Positions 43,517-51,395 of a stretch of DNA of 64,000 nt are shown in pieces (position 1 is the stretch's first letter; every line of letters starts with the position of its first letter). Both the position numbers and the translations under genes were made by a program. Below the pieces are notes generated by a model. That model was not told the origin of the DNA. It worked only from the letters and a program-made list of their open reading frames with translations, and made no database searches. Source of the DNA: HK1 sp965204915 (GTDB lineage Bacteria; Pseudomonadota; Gammaproteobacteria; HK1); NCBI GenBank assembly GCA_965204915.1, contig OZ242023.1:3162001-3226000 (forward strand), read 5' to 3'.

Positions 43517-44113
43517 TCACAACGCTCTCAACTCGTTCAGGAGCGCTCTGGCGTGCGGACAGGCGGCTTCGACGCGGGCAGGATCGATTTGCGCCAGCAA
43601 CTCGAATGAGACCTTGCCTTTGGTATAGCGTGGGCGACACGAGGCGGTCGCATGTCTGAGTTCTTCGAGGACCACCGATTTGGGCACGTCTTCCAGATTG
43701 GGCCATGTCTTGAGGGCGTTCTCTCCGAACCCCGTTCCGAAGTAGCTCCGCAACGCCTCGCGGTCCACCAGGAACCAGGTTTCCATGATCTGGACCATCA
43801 GGAACGCTTGATCGTCGCCCGCGCCGACGGGCGGGGTCCAACCGTCACGGGCGTGCAAGTGCTGCCAAGTCGAATGTTCCGGCGCAACCGGACCCTCGCT
43901 GTCCACGAGCAGGAACGGGACCGTACCGGGAGCGCTGTCCGAAACCGCAGTGGCGAAACGGTCGAAGGCCTGCCGACGCCCGGCGCCCCGGACGATCTTC
44001 GTCCTGCCGCCGACGCCGGCGGAGTCAAAGAATTTCTTCCACCCTTCGCGAAAACGGGTGCGAAGATCCTTGCCCTCTCCACCGCCCTCGATGTACAGCG
44101 TTGCCGTCACCAT
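43517..44113 (-). CDS. DUF4276 protein (TOPRIM-like partner of AAA ATPase)
   Basis: A 198-residue protein with the DUF4276 layout: ATLYIEGGGEGKDLRTRFREG, KIVRGAGRRQAFDRFATAV, PFLLVDSEGPV, a WQHLHARDGW turn, and AFLMVQIMETWFLVDREALRSYFG. The early E and the later D-S-E are the acidic positions of a reduced TOPRIM-like fold. DUF4276 genes are typically coupled to an AAA ATPase as in AbiL-type and RloA/RloB-type pairs. Here the start overlaps the ATPase stop by 7 bases. ATG at 44113 chosen; residues upstream belong to the ATPase gene. Confidence 0.88.
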   Translation of the reverse strand: MVTATLYIEGGGEGKDLRTRFREGWKKFFDSAGVGGRTKIVRGAGRRQAFDRFATAVSDSAPGTVPFLLVDSEGPVAPEHSTWQHLHARDGWTPPVGAGDDQAFLMVQIMETWFLVDREALRSYFGTGFGENALKTWPNLEDVPKSVVLEELRHATASCRPRYTKGKVSFELLAQIDPARVEAACPHARALLNELRAL

Positions 44114-45420
44114 CGGTTGCCGCCCAACTCGCCCGACGTCCAGAGATCGCCAAGCCTGTAGTCCTTCAACCACTTCGCCAGATCGTCCTTGCCGAGACGC
44201 CGCATCTCCGTCTGTCCGTCGTGTTTCTCACAGACGACGACGCTTTCCGGCCGATCCGTCAGCGTGTCGACAAGTATGTCCGAGTGGGTCGTCACGATGA
44301 GCTGGGTACGCTCGGACGCCTCCCGCATCAAGTCGCTCAACGTGGGGAGCAGATCCGGGTGCAGACCCAATTCCGGTTCCTCGATGCAGATCAAGGGGGG
44401 CGGTTCGGGATGCAGCAGGACCGCCAGCAGGCAAAGGTAACGTAACGTCCCGTCCGAGAGGCGGGTCGCCGGGATCGAGCGGTTCCCGGCTTCCTCCAGG
44501 AACAGTCCCACCGTGCCGCCCGTCACGGGGCATTGCAGGTCCACGATGCCGTCGAACAGTTTGCGCAGGGCTTCCAGGAGCCTCTGCTTGTGCGCGCCGT
44601 GCAGATGCGACAGCACGAGCGGCAGGTTCTCTCCACCCTCGTCGAGAAAATCGCTCCGCGCATGCGCGCTGCACGGCTGGCGCAACCTCGCATTCGGCCC
44701 GAACGACCAGTCGCGGTAGAGACGAATACTTCCGTACTGCTCCTTCAGACACCATAATGCTGGAAATCCCGGACTGGCGAAGAAAGAGAGCAGGGACTCG
44801 TCGGGTTTGTACGAACCGGCGAACTCCAGGGCGCCATCACGACCGTGAAGGAACGCAGGGAAGGGGTCGCTTGGCGCACCCCCGGATTTTAGCTCCTCCT
44901 GGACGGCGGCATTCAACGCCGCCGCGGCCTTCTCGTCCTTTGGAGGTCGATAATAAGCCGTCTCGTCGTGCGTTTCGGGTCGTGTTTCCAAAGGTTCGAC
45001 CCGCTCCTCGGCCACGGCGGGTTTTCCGTCTCGGTCCGCCAGTGTCAAGCAGTGCCGCAGCATTCCTCCGGGAGGGACGTCGGCCATGGATCGCACCTTG
45101 TGTCCAAGGAAAATGTGTTCACGGAAAATCGTGCTCGGCGCACGGCTCATCGGTCCCGGCAAAAAGCTGACCTTGACGTCGACGGTCATCGAATCAGGCG
45201 CTTCCTCCCCTTTCCACAACCACTCCCGAACACCGCCCCTGCGCGAGATCGGCTCGGAGATACCGCGCGGCGCGGCCTGGAACAGCGAGATCGCCTCCAG
45301 CAGGTTCGATTTCCCAGAACCGTTCGGGCCGATCAACACGGTCAGCGGCTCCATCGGCAAGTCGATCCCCGCCGGTCCGAAAGACAGAAGACCCGAGAAT
45401 TTCAGCTTGTGAAACAACAT
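44107..45420 (-). CDS. AAA family ATPase, partner of DUF4276 (RloA/AbiLi-like)
   Basis: A 437-residue SMC/ABC-type ATPase: MLFHKLKFSGLLSFGPAG, Walker A GPNGSGKSN (31-39), the signature-like RLSDGTLRYLCLLAVLLHP, Walker B LICIEEPELGLHPD and IVTTHSDILVD. The intervening helical/coiled insertion is short. The overlap with DUF4276 indicates a two-gene toxin-like or nuclease module, as proposed for AbiL. It starts 35 bases after the HipA-like gene. Confidence 0.88.
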   Translation of the reverse strand: MLFHKLKFSGLLSFGPAGIDLPMEPLTVLIGPNGSGKSNLLEAISLFQAAPRGISEPISRRGGVREWLWKGEEAPDSMTVDVKVSFLPGPMSRAPSTIFREHIFLGHKVRSMADVPPGGMLRHCLTLADRDGKPAVAEERVEPLETRPETHDETAYYRPPKDEKAAAALNAAVQEELKSGGAPSDPFPAFLHGRDGALEFAGSYKPDESLLSFFASPGFPALWCLKEQYGSIRLYRDWSFGPNARLRQPCSAHARSDFLDEGGENLPLVLSHLHGAHKQRLLEALRKLFDGIVDLQCPVTGGTVGLFLEEAGNRSIPATRLSDGTLRYLCLLAVLLHPEPPPLICIEEPELGLHPDLLPTLSDLMREASERTQLIVTTHSDILVDTLTDRPESVVVCEKHDGQTEMRRLGKDDLAKWLKDYRLGDLWTSGELGGNRW

Positions 45421-45455
45421 GTCTATTCCTCGATGTCTCCCGGCACGGGGCTCCA

Positions 45456-46811
45456 TCAGGCGGCGTCCGAGAGCTTCAGCCCCAGGCAGCGTCTTGCGAG
45501 ATCCGTTTCCAGGGCATCGACCCTTGCCTCGTATGCCTCGCCGTGCACCTTTCCGATCTCGTCCTTGTCCTTGCACTCGCGGACGGCGTCGCTCAGCGCA
45601 TCCTGGAGCCTGCCCGCCACTCCCTTCACGATCCGCACCGCTTCTTCGGCCCCGAGCGTCGTCTTGCCGGCAAGTGTACCGACCGCTTCGGCCCCGAACG
45701 CATCCGGCGTCTCCGCGCCTCCTGCCGGCAGCGCAAGCCGCCTGGTAATCCACTGCGCTCGACCGCTCGAACTCGACGCGTCGTAGAGCGGCGCGAGCCG
45801 GACCGGTCCGCGCAGGCGCGGGTGCCGTATCCCCAGATTCTTGCGGTGCATGTCGGTGTGCCCAAGCAGAATACACGCCCCGATGGCTTCCATCCCGTTC
45901 TCCACTTCCCCCGCGGCTCCCTCGCGGTCCAGCAGCGCCAGCAGATCGTCGAGCCCCGGATCCGGCCGCTCGAATGCGAACTTCTCCCGCCGGCCCACTC
46001 CGGCGGCCTGCGCCCATTCCTCCTGGTGCCTGCGGCCGATTCGTCCTTGCACCGGTGTCCGGATCCGATCGCTCCGTTCGCTGACCACGACTTGCAGTCC
46101 GTCGATGACGCGCGCCCATGTCGGGGCAGCGCGGACGTCCGCGAGCTTCAGCGTGGTCTGGACGAGGCTTTCCATCGCCGCCTCGCCGGGATTCCTCTGG
46201 TCGTCCTCCACCTTCACGATGTGCGTGCTCAGCAGGCCGTCCGCCGGCCGCGGCGGTCGCCAAACCCCTCCCTCCATGTCCCCTTCTATATGGACACCGA
46301 GCTTCCCTTTCATTCCGCTCAGAGACGTCTGCCCGAGCTTCGGATCCCAGTCCAGGTGCCTCCTGCCGTTCGTGACTTCGTAGTCGGCCCGGCGCAGCGC
46401 GTCCGCGAGGTACTTCCAGCCGCGGTAGGCTTCCAGCGCCGGGACGTCCCATTCGATTTCCCCCCCGTCCCCGTCCAGTGCCCGGAACGACACGCCGCCC
46501 GCGTATTCACGGTCCGCGTTTCCCCAGATCCTTGCAGCCACGTCCGGTTCCCGTACGTTCGCTTCGCCGTGCATCTTCAGGAAATGCTGTGCCCGCTCGC
46601 GGTATACGGTGCTCGCCTCCCCTTCGGGGATGAGGTGCTCCAGCCACTCCCGCACCGCCTCCGCATCCGGCTTCCTCTCCCTCCACCCGGCCGAAAGCAG
46701 GGAGACGTCCCCGATGTGCTCGACGCGACCCTCCTGCAATGCCGGCCCTTGCCCGTTCGCGATTCGCATCAGCGGGGTCCCCAGCAGTCGCACTTCGAGC
46801 GTTCCGTCCAT
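45456..46811 (-). CDS. Divergent HipA-like serine/threonine kinase
   Basis: A 451-residue protein related to HipA toxins: LGQTSLSGMKGKLGVHIEGD resembles the HipA S-L-x-G-x-x-x-K nucleotide loop, QVVVSERSDRIRTP the E-R-x-D-R strand, IGRRHQEEWAQAAG the R-x-H-Q-E-D-x-x-Q block, LLGHTDMHRKNLGI the catalytic H-x-D-x-H-x-K-N loop, and LAPLYDASSSS the metal-binding aspartate. All key kinase residues seem present. No HipB antitoxin lies beside it, so its control must come from within the operon or elsewhere. ATG at 46811 has AAAGGAAA upstream. Confidence 0.75.
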   Translation of the reverse strand: MDGTLEVRLLGTPLMRIANGQGPALQEGRVEHIGDVSLLSAGWRERKPDAEAVREWLEHLIPEGEASTVYRERAQHFLKMHGEANVREPDVAARIWGNADREYAGGVSFRALDGDGGEIEWDVPALEAYRGWKYLADALRRADYEVTNGRRHLDWDPKLGQTSLSGMKGKLGVHIEGDMEGGVWRPPRPADGLLSTHIVKVEDDQRNPGEAAMESLVQTTLKLADVRAAPTWARVIDGLQVVVSERSDRIRTPVQGRIGRRHQEEWAQAAGVGRREKFAFERPDPGLDDLLALLDREGAAGEVENGMEAIGACILLGHTDMHRKNLGIRHPRLRGPVRLAPLYDASSSSGRAQWITRRLALPAGGAETPDAFGAEAVGTLAGKTTLGAEEAVRIVKGVAGRLQDALSDAVRECKDKDEIGKVHGEAYEARVDALETDLARRCLGLKLSDAA

Positions 46812-46831
46812 CGGTTTTCCTTTCGGCCGTT

Positions 46832-47968
46832 TCAACGGGCTCCAAAGCCCTTCGTCTCGTAAAACTGCCCGAGGCCGAATTCCGAGGCTTCCAGAGCCCT
46901 TCGCACTCCGTCCGGATTCTCCTGCGGCAGAACAACCGTTCCCCTGTCTTCATGGCATTGCACGACCCGGACGGCTCCCGGTTCGTTCAGATAATCGAGC
47001 AAGAGGGGGGAATGAGTGGTTACCATAAACTGGACGCGCCCTCGTGCGCCCAGCAGGTATTGTACGAAAGTGGACAGAGCCGTAGGATGAATGTAGTTCT
47101 CGGGCTCTTCGATCCCGATCAGGTTCGCTTCGGGCTCCGCAAGAAGCGCCGTCATCAATGCCAGCATACGCAACGTCCCGCTGGACACGCCCATCTGGTG
47201 CACGAGGTAGCGAAGCCCCGGTTCATTTTGCATGAAATAGAAGCGCCCCTCCGATCCTCGGGTTTCAATCTCGAAGGGAAGCCCGAGGACCGCTCGTGTT
47301 GCCGCAACGATCTTCTCCAGAACTTCCGGTGACGATTGGCCAAGCTCATACAGCGTTTCGCCCAGATTTCGGCCGTACGGATCGAGTCTTCCCGATTCTG
47401 TGCCGGTCCAATCATGGCGGAGCAGGAACGGGTTGGGATCGAAGAACCCCCATCCGTCGACGAACTCTGCAACGTCGCGAGCCGGGAACGCCGCGTCCGC
47501 CGACGCGGCAGCCAGGGCGCACGCCGTCCCATTCTGTTTCAGCGTGACTCGCCGGCCTTTCTCTCCCGACCACCACCAGCCAGCGCCTCGACTGGAATCG
47601 AGTAGCTTGACCGGGAACTCCTGTGGGCGCATCGTGCTGACCTCTTCCTCGACGTAGAACCCATGTCTGCCTTCCTTGACGAGTCGAGCCAGCCATTCGT
47701 AGGTCCGGTCTTCACCCTCCAGATTTACCATGAGCTCAATCCGATCTGCTTCTCCCCCTTTCCAGGCCAGATGGATGGCTCCGCCCCGATGAAATACCGG
47801 CTCCCGGAAATCACGTACCCGGACCCCTTCGTGCAGAAAGCGAAGCGCGTCGATTATCGTGCTCTTGCCCGATGCATTTGCACCGATGAGCAGGTTGAGA
47901 TCGCTCAACCCGATGCTTTCCTCTCGCAGACTGCGATAGTTCTTGACGGTAAGTTTTGACAGCTTCAT
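46832..47968 (-). CDS. AAA family ATPase (AAA_21-like) in the hsd island
   Basis: A 378-residue SMC-like ATPase: KLSKLTVKNYRSLREESIG, Walker A GANASGKST (29-37), the signature-like MGVSSGTLRMLALMTAL, Walker B LIGIEEPENYIHP and VTTHSPLLLDYL. It lacks a nuclease domain and has no obvious small partner, unless the HipA-like kinase 20 bases downstream plays that part. Related proteins occur singly in restriction loci. The start ATG is the first codon in frame; 141 bases separate it from ptuB. Confidence 0.85.
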   Translation of the reverse strand: MKLSKLTVKNYRSLREESIGLSDLNLLIGANASGKSTIIDALRFLHEGVRVRDFREPVFHRGGAIHLAWKGGEADRIELMVNLEGEDRTYEWLARLVKEGRHGFYVEEEVSTMRPQEFPVKLLDSSRGAGWWWSGEKGRRVTLKQNGTACALAAASADAAFPARDVAEFVDGWGFFDPNPFLLRHDWTGTESGRLDPYGRNLGETLYELGQSSPEVLEKIVAATRAVLGLPFEIETRGSEGRFYFMQNEPGLRYLVHQMGVSSGTLRMLALMTALLAEPEANLIGIEEPENYIHPTALSTFVQYLLGARGRVQFMVTTHSPLLLDYLNEPGAVRVVQCHEDRGTVVLPQENPDGVRRALEASEFGLGQFYETKGFGAR

Positions 47969-48109
47969 TTACTGAACCCCTTCGCCAACTCTGCGGCGTA
48001 ATATTACGTCATCCGGCTGCCCCCCGGCTGATCGACGAGTAGCTTCTCATGATGTTGTCCGACTCCCTGTCGGTTGCCAGAATGTCGAGGATGATCGTTC
48101 CCCATGTAT

Positions 48110-48748
48110 TTATTGTGGTATCCCTGCGAGCTTTTTGTTCAGCCACCAGATAGCAACTTGGCTGTATGGAGTGAGATCTCCGTGTGGTGTGGATCGCACA
48201 TCAATTTCCTGTACTAATCGCGATCTAGGAACAGGTCGCCGTACTCTTCGCCACCATTCTGATATACCATCAAGAACTCCCTTTCGTCTGTTCTTGAGCA
48301 GAGAGAGATTCAGATTCAGCACTTCATTTAACTGCTGATCAAATTCGCAGTTGTTCGACTTGATAGTTCCGTCTGTTCCATAGATGATCCAGGCTTGGAC
48401 ATTATGAGCCTGATCAGCCGGATTCCAGAGTAAGTCCGAATCCCCCTTCCTGGTGTCACAATGTTGAAGCTTGGGTGGCTGCCCTTTTCCTCCAAGACAG
48501 GCACCCAACAGATTTCGATAGTCAAGCTGTTCATCTGGATAGTGTGCTTGGCAGTGCCAGTGCTCGATCTTCATCTTGTCGGATTCGTTTTGGATACTGC
48601 CCATACAGTAGCAACAGAGACCTTGTTGCTCAGTTACGAGGGCGACTCGAAGCTCATTCTTGTCCGTGTAATTGTCGTAATCGCTGTGCGGCGTTCGCCG
48701 GTGCTGCGTAAGACTCGCCGGCTCCGTTCCCTTGATGATTGTTCTCAC
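48110..48748 (-). CDS. ptuB: Septu defence nuclease PtuB (HNH, TIGR02646-like)
   Basis: A 212-residue HNH-type protein. The zinc-finger/HNH core is LCCYCMG (Cys45-Cys48), MKIEHWHCQAHYP with His63, LDYRNLLGAC with Asn79 and Cys84, and QHCDTRKGD with Cys97. This is the TIGR02646 pattern of PtuB, which with PtuA forms the Septu anti-phage system and cleaves nucleic acid. The start is GTG, overlapping the ptuA stop by 4 bases (GTGA). Base composition is markedly lower in GC than the genome average. Confidence 0.85.
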   Translation of the reverse strand: MRTIIKGTEPASLTQHRRTPHSDYDNYTDKNELRVALVTEQQGLCCYCMGSIQNESDKMKIEHWHCQAHYPDEQLDYRNLLGACLGGKGQPPKLQHCDTRKGDSDLLWNPADQAHNVQAWIIYGTDGTIKSNNCEFDQQLNEVLNLNLSLLKNRRKGVLDGISEWWRRVRRPVPRSRLVQEIDVRSTPHGDLTPYSQVAIWWLNKKLAGIPQ

Positions 48749-50103
48749 TCGTTTCCCTCCATGAAATCGAGGAGAGTGTGAAGCCGTATCACTTCCGGAT
48801 CGTTCTCTCCGAGAATTTCAACCAAGGATAACAGCGAGTGTCGGGCTTGTTCGAATTTGTCCCCGTCAATCTCATGACCGATTCTGGCGAGTAATTCATG
48901 AGCTTCCTGTGTTCTTGGATCCACCTCCATGATCTCCTCCAGCACACGACTGGAATCGACACCGTAGGAGTGTGTCGGTGAATAAACCTGACCGTCGACG
49001 ATCATGTGAATGCGATCGGACTTGACTTCTCCGATAACCTGGGGCGAATGTGTTGTCGCTATGAACTGACAGTTGGGAAATGCCCTTGTCAGATTGTGCA
49101 CAATCTGTCTCTGCCATTTCGGGTGTAGATGAAGATCGATCTCGTCGATCAACACAACCGCCTCGGCCTCCCTGGCTGGATACTCCATCTCGGGGTTGGC
49201 CTGCGAGAGTCGGCGCGTGAGATCCAGCACCAGAGCCAGGAGACCTCGTTCTCCATCCGAAAGCTGCCGCACCGGCAGCGTCGTCTCGTTCCGATCGATC
49301 AAGAGTATGCGGTCATCCTGTCCGCCCAAACGAAGATGCTTGTACTCGGGAAGGAACAGCGTTACAGTATCCCTCAAGATCGCTAATATGCGCTTCGCAA
49401 ATGGATATTCTTTGGCAAGGGCCTGCTGCACCCGCATCCAATCAGCGAATTCCGCGAGACGAAGTTCGCGGTGCGAAAATGCGTCTGCCAATGCGGTGGC
49501 CAAATCGCCAACCGCAGACACTTTTGAAGGTCTTCGTTCGGAGGGTACGGCGCGATTCGTAGAGAACAATATCGCGATCGGCCGCCCTATTAGGACATCA
49601 TCTACTACCGGGTCGGCTCTGTCATCTCGGACTGAAACTGTATTCCCAGTTTCGATTGAGAGTCCATCGTCAATTGAGATCCCGTCTCTAATTATCAATT
49701 GCCTGGTCATATGAGGGCTATTTTGTGAATCTCCAACGAATTCCGTCTTGTCTGGTGTCGTATGGACTTGTTCGCGAGGCTTGCCTGTCTCTCTTTGTGG
49801 CACGCTACTTTCGCGCGTCTTATGAATCCGATAGCTGTCCTGCATCTTACCGATTCGGAATCCACATTCGATGTCCATGGACTCGGCACCGATACGGATG
49901 GCATCTACGTCGAATGACTTCATTCGCATCCGAGATTTGTTGATGCGCTTGATTATCTGGGAAAGGCTAACGGCCAATGCCTCGGTGACCGTGGTTTTAC
50001 CAACACCATTGACACCGACGACGAGGTTGAAGCCCCGATGGAAGTGGAACTCGGCCGACTCTATCACACGAACATTCGTCAGCTTGAGATGGGTTACCTT
50101 CAT
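48745..50103 (-). CDS. ptuA: Septu defence ATPase PtuA
   Basis: A 452-residue SMC-like ATPase: KVTHLKLTNVRVIESAEFHF, Walker A GVNGVGKTT (30-38), a long insertion, signature QLSDGERGLLALVLDL, Walker B AVVLIDEIDLHLHPKWQ and IATTHSPQVIG. Its coupling to an HNH PtuB identifies it as the PtuA subunit that assembles with and controls the nuclease. The ATG overlaps the hsdS stop (ATGA), so Septu is translationally linked to the restriction system. It lies in the low-GC block. Confidence 0.87.
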   Translation of the reverse strand: MKVTHLKLTNVRVIESAEFHFHRGFNLVVGVNGVGKTTVTEALAVSLSQIIKRINKSRMRMKSFDVDAIRIGAESMDIECGFRIGKMQDSYRIHKTRESSVPQRETGKPREQVHTTPDKTEFVGDSQNSPHMTRQLIIRDGISIDDGLSIETGNTVSVRDDRADPVVDDVLIGRPIAILFSTNRAVPSERRPSKVSAVGDLATALADAFSHRELRLAEFADWMRVQQALAKEYPFAKRILAILRDTVTLFLPEYKHLRLGGQDDRILLIDRNETTLPVRQLSDGERGLLALVLDLTRRLSQANPEMEYPAREAEAVVLIDEIDLHLHPKWQRQIVHNLTRAFPNCQFIATTHSPQVIGEVKSDRIHMIVDGQVYSPTHSYGVDSSRVLEEIMEVDPRTQEAHELLARIGHEIDGDKFEQARHSLLSLVEILGENDPEVIRLHTLLDFMEGNE

Positions 50104-51395
50104 TTTTCGTACTCCACTTCGATCCGTCCGGTCATGGCGGCGGTGATGAGAGCGGCGCGGCGCTCGCCGAGCAAAGCAATGGTCTCTCGTACTTTGGCCA
50201 TGAGGGTGTCCAACCGAGTCGTTTCCCTGTCGAGATGTTCCGCGATAATGCGCTGTTGCGACAGAGGATATACGGAAACTGGGATATTTGCAAGATCCGT
50301 GGTGTTGATCGAAGGGTAGCTTACGCCTACGGAGCGCTTCTCCACTTCTGCCAGAAAGGTCGATTCCCGCACTGCATACTTGCAGTAGTCAGCATGGAAT
50401 TCTTCTTCAATAGGTCGTATCACTGCAAAGCCGGTTGAAACTACAAGATTATCGGGAGCATCATGAATTTGCGTAATCGCTTTAAGATACGTCCTTACAG
50501 TCGATACAATCACATCTCCGTCCCGGACGCATCTACGGGCGCGACTCGGTGCACTTCCGAAGCGGTACAATGCAGGTTCTTCCGTATTACCAAATGGGTC
50601 GACATTACCTATGTCGATATACTGTATTTCCAAGTTTGCATCCGTATCTTCGTCAAGAGATTCATCGTTGATTGTAGACAGATACTTGAGTCGGCACCTT
50701 GAAACCTGTTTGTCGCGGGTTTTTTCTTCGTTCTGCTCCGATGGAGAGGTGGGGGCCGAAGAGAGGATCATTGGGATCGGACCCTGCGTAATTGCATGGG
50801 TGATGAGCGCTTGACGCTTCTCGGTCAGCAGCTTCAGGAGGCGTTCCTTCTCCCCTAACAGGGCGTCCAGATGCGCTGTTTCACGGTCGAGATAGTCGGC
50901 GATGGCGCGTTGCTGCGCAAGAGGAGGAACTGGAACGCAGTAATCCCGAACGAAGTCTTCGGGAACGCGCTTTTGGCCGGCGGCCCCGAACATGGCGGCT
51001 TCGCCAAACCTGCGGAAGCGATCACTCGCCGTGATGTAGTACAGGTACTGTGCATCGATCTCGCTGCCGGGGCTCAACACATGGAGTTCGGTAGTTCCGA
51101 AGCCGATGCCGTTCAGGGTTCCGCGTATCAGAGCACCCTTGCCGTTTTCGAAGCACGGGGTGATCTTGGCTACCACGACGTCACCATCGAAAAACCGGGT
51201 GTAGCCGCTCCGAACATCGTCGATGTCTCGGATGATCGAACAATCGAGCTCTCCCTGTTCTCCGATATTTTCCATCGGCAGGAACGTGGCTTGGGTTACG
51301 CCAGCGAGTACCTGTCGTTGCTCATCCGAAAGTTCGCGGCGCACAAGAAAACGCATACGCCTCGTGGGCCACGTCTGCTCGGTGACAGCGTTCAC
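50100..51395 (-). CDS. hsdS: Type I restriction specificity subunit HsdS
   Basis: A 431-residue HsdS with two target-recognition domains and two conserved helical repeats. Repeat 1 is VPPLAQQRAIADYLDRETAH then LDALLGEKERLLKLLTEKRQ; repeat 2 is YPLSQQRIIAEHLDRETTR then LDTLMAKVRETIALLGERRA. The GTG start overlaps the hsdM stop (GTGA). The first TRD (about residues 1-150) has near-genomic composition, while the second TRD (about 205-380) is AT-rich like ptuA, suggesting a domain exchange. It directs HsdM/HsdR to a bipartite DNA site. Confidence 0.93.
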   Translation of the reverse strand: MNAVTEQTWPTRRMRFLVRRELSDEQRQVLAGVTQATFLPMENIGEQGELDCSIIRDIDDVRSGYTRFFDGDVVVAKITPCFENGKGALIRGTLNGIGFGTTELHVLSPGSEIDAQYLYYITASDRFRRFGEAAMFGAAGQKRVPEDFVRDYCVPVPPLAQQRAIADYLDRETAHLDALLGEKERLLKLLTEKRQALITHAITQGPIPMILSSAPTSPSEQNEEKTRDKQVSRCRLKYLSTINDESLDEDTDANLEIQYIDIGNVDPFGNTEEPALYRFGSAPSRARRCVRDGDVIVSTVRTYLKAITQIHDAPDNLVVSTGFAVIRPIEEEFHADYCKYAVRESTFLAEVEKRSVGVSYPSINTTDLANIPVSVYPLSQQRIIAEHLDRETTRLDTLMAKVRETIALLGERRAALITAAMTGRIEVEYEK

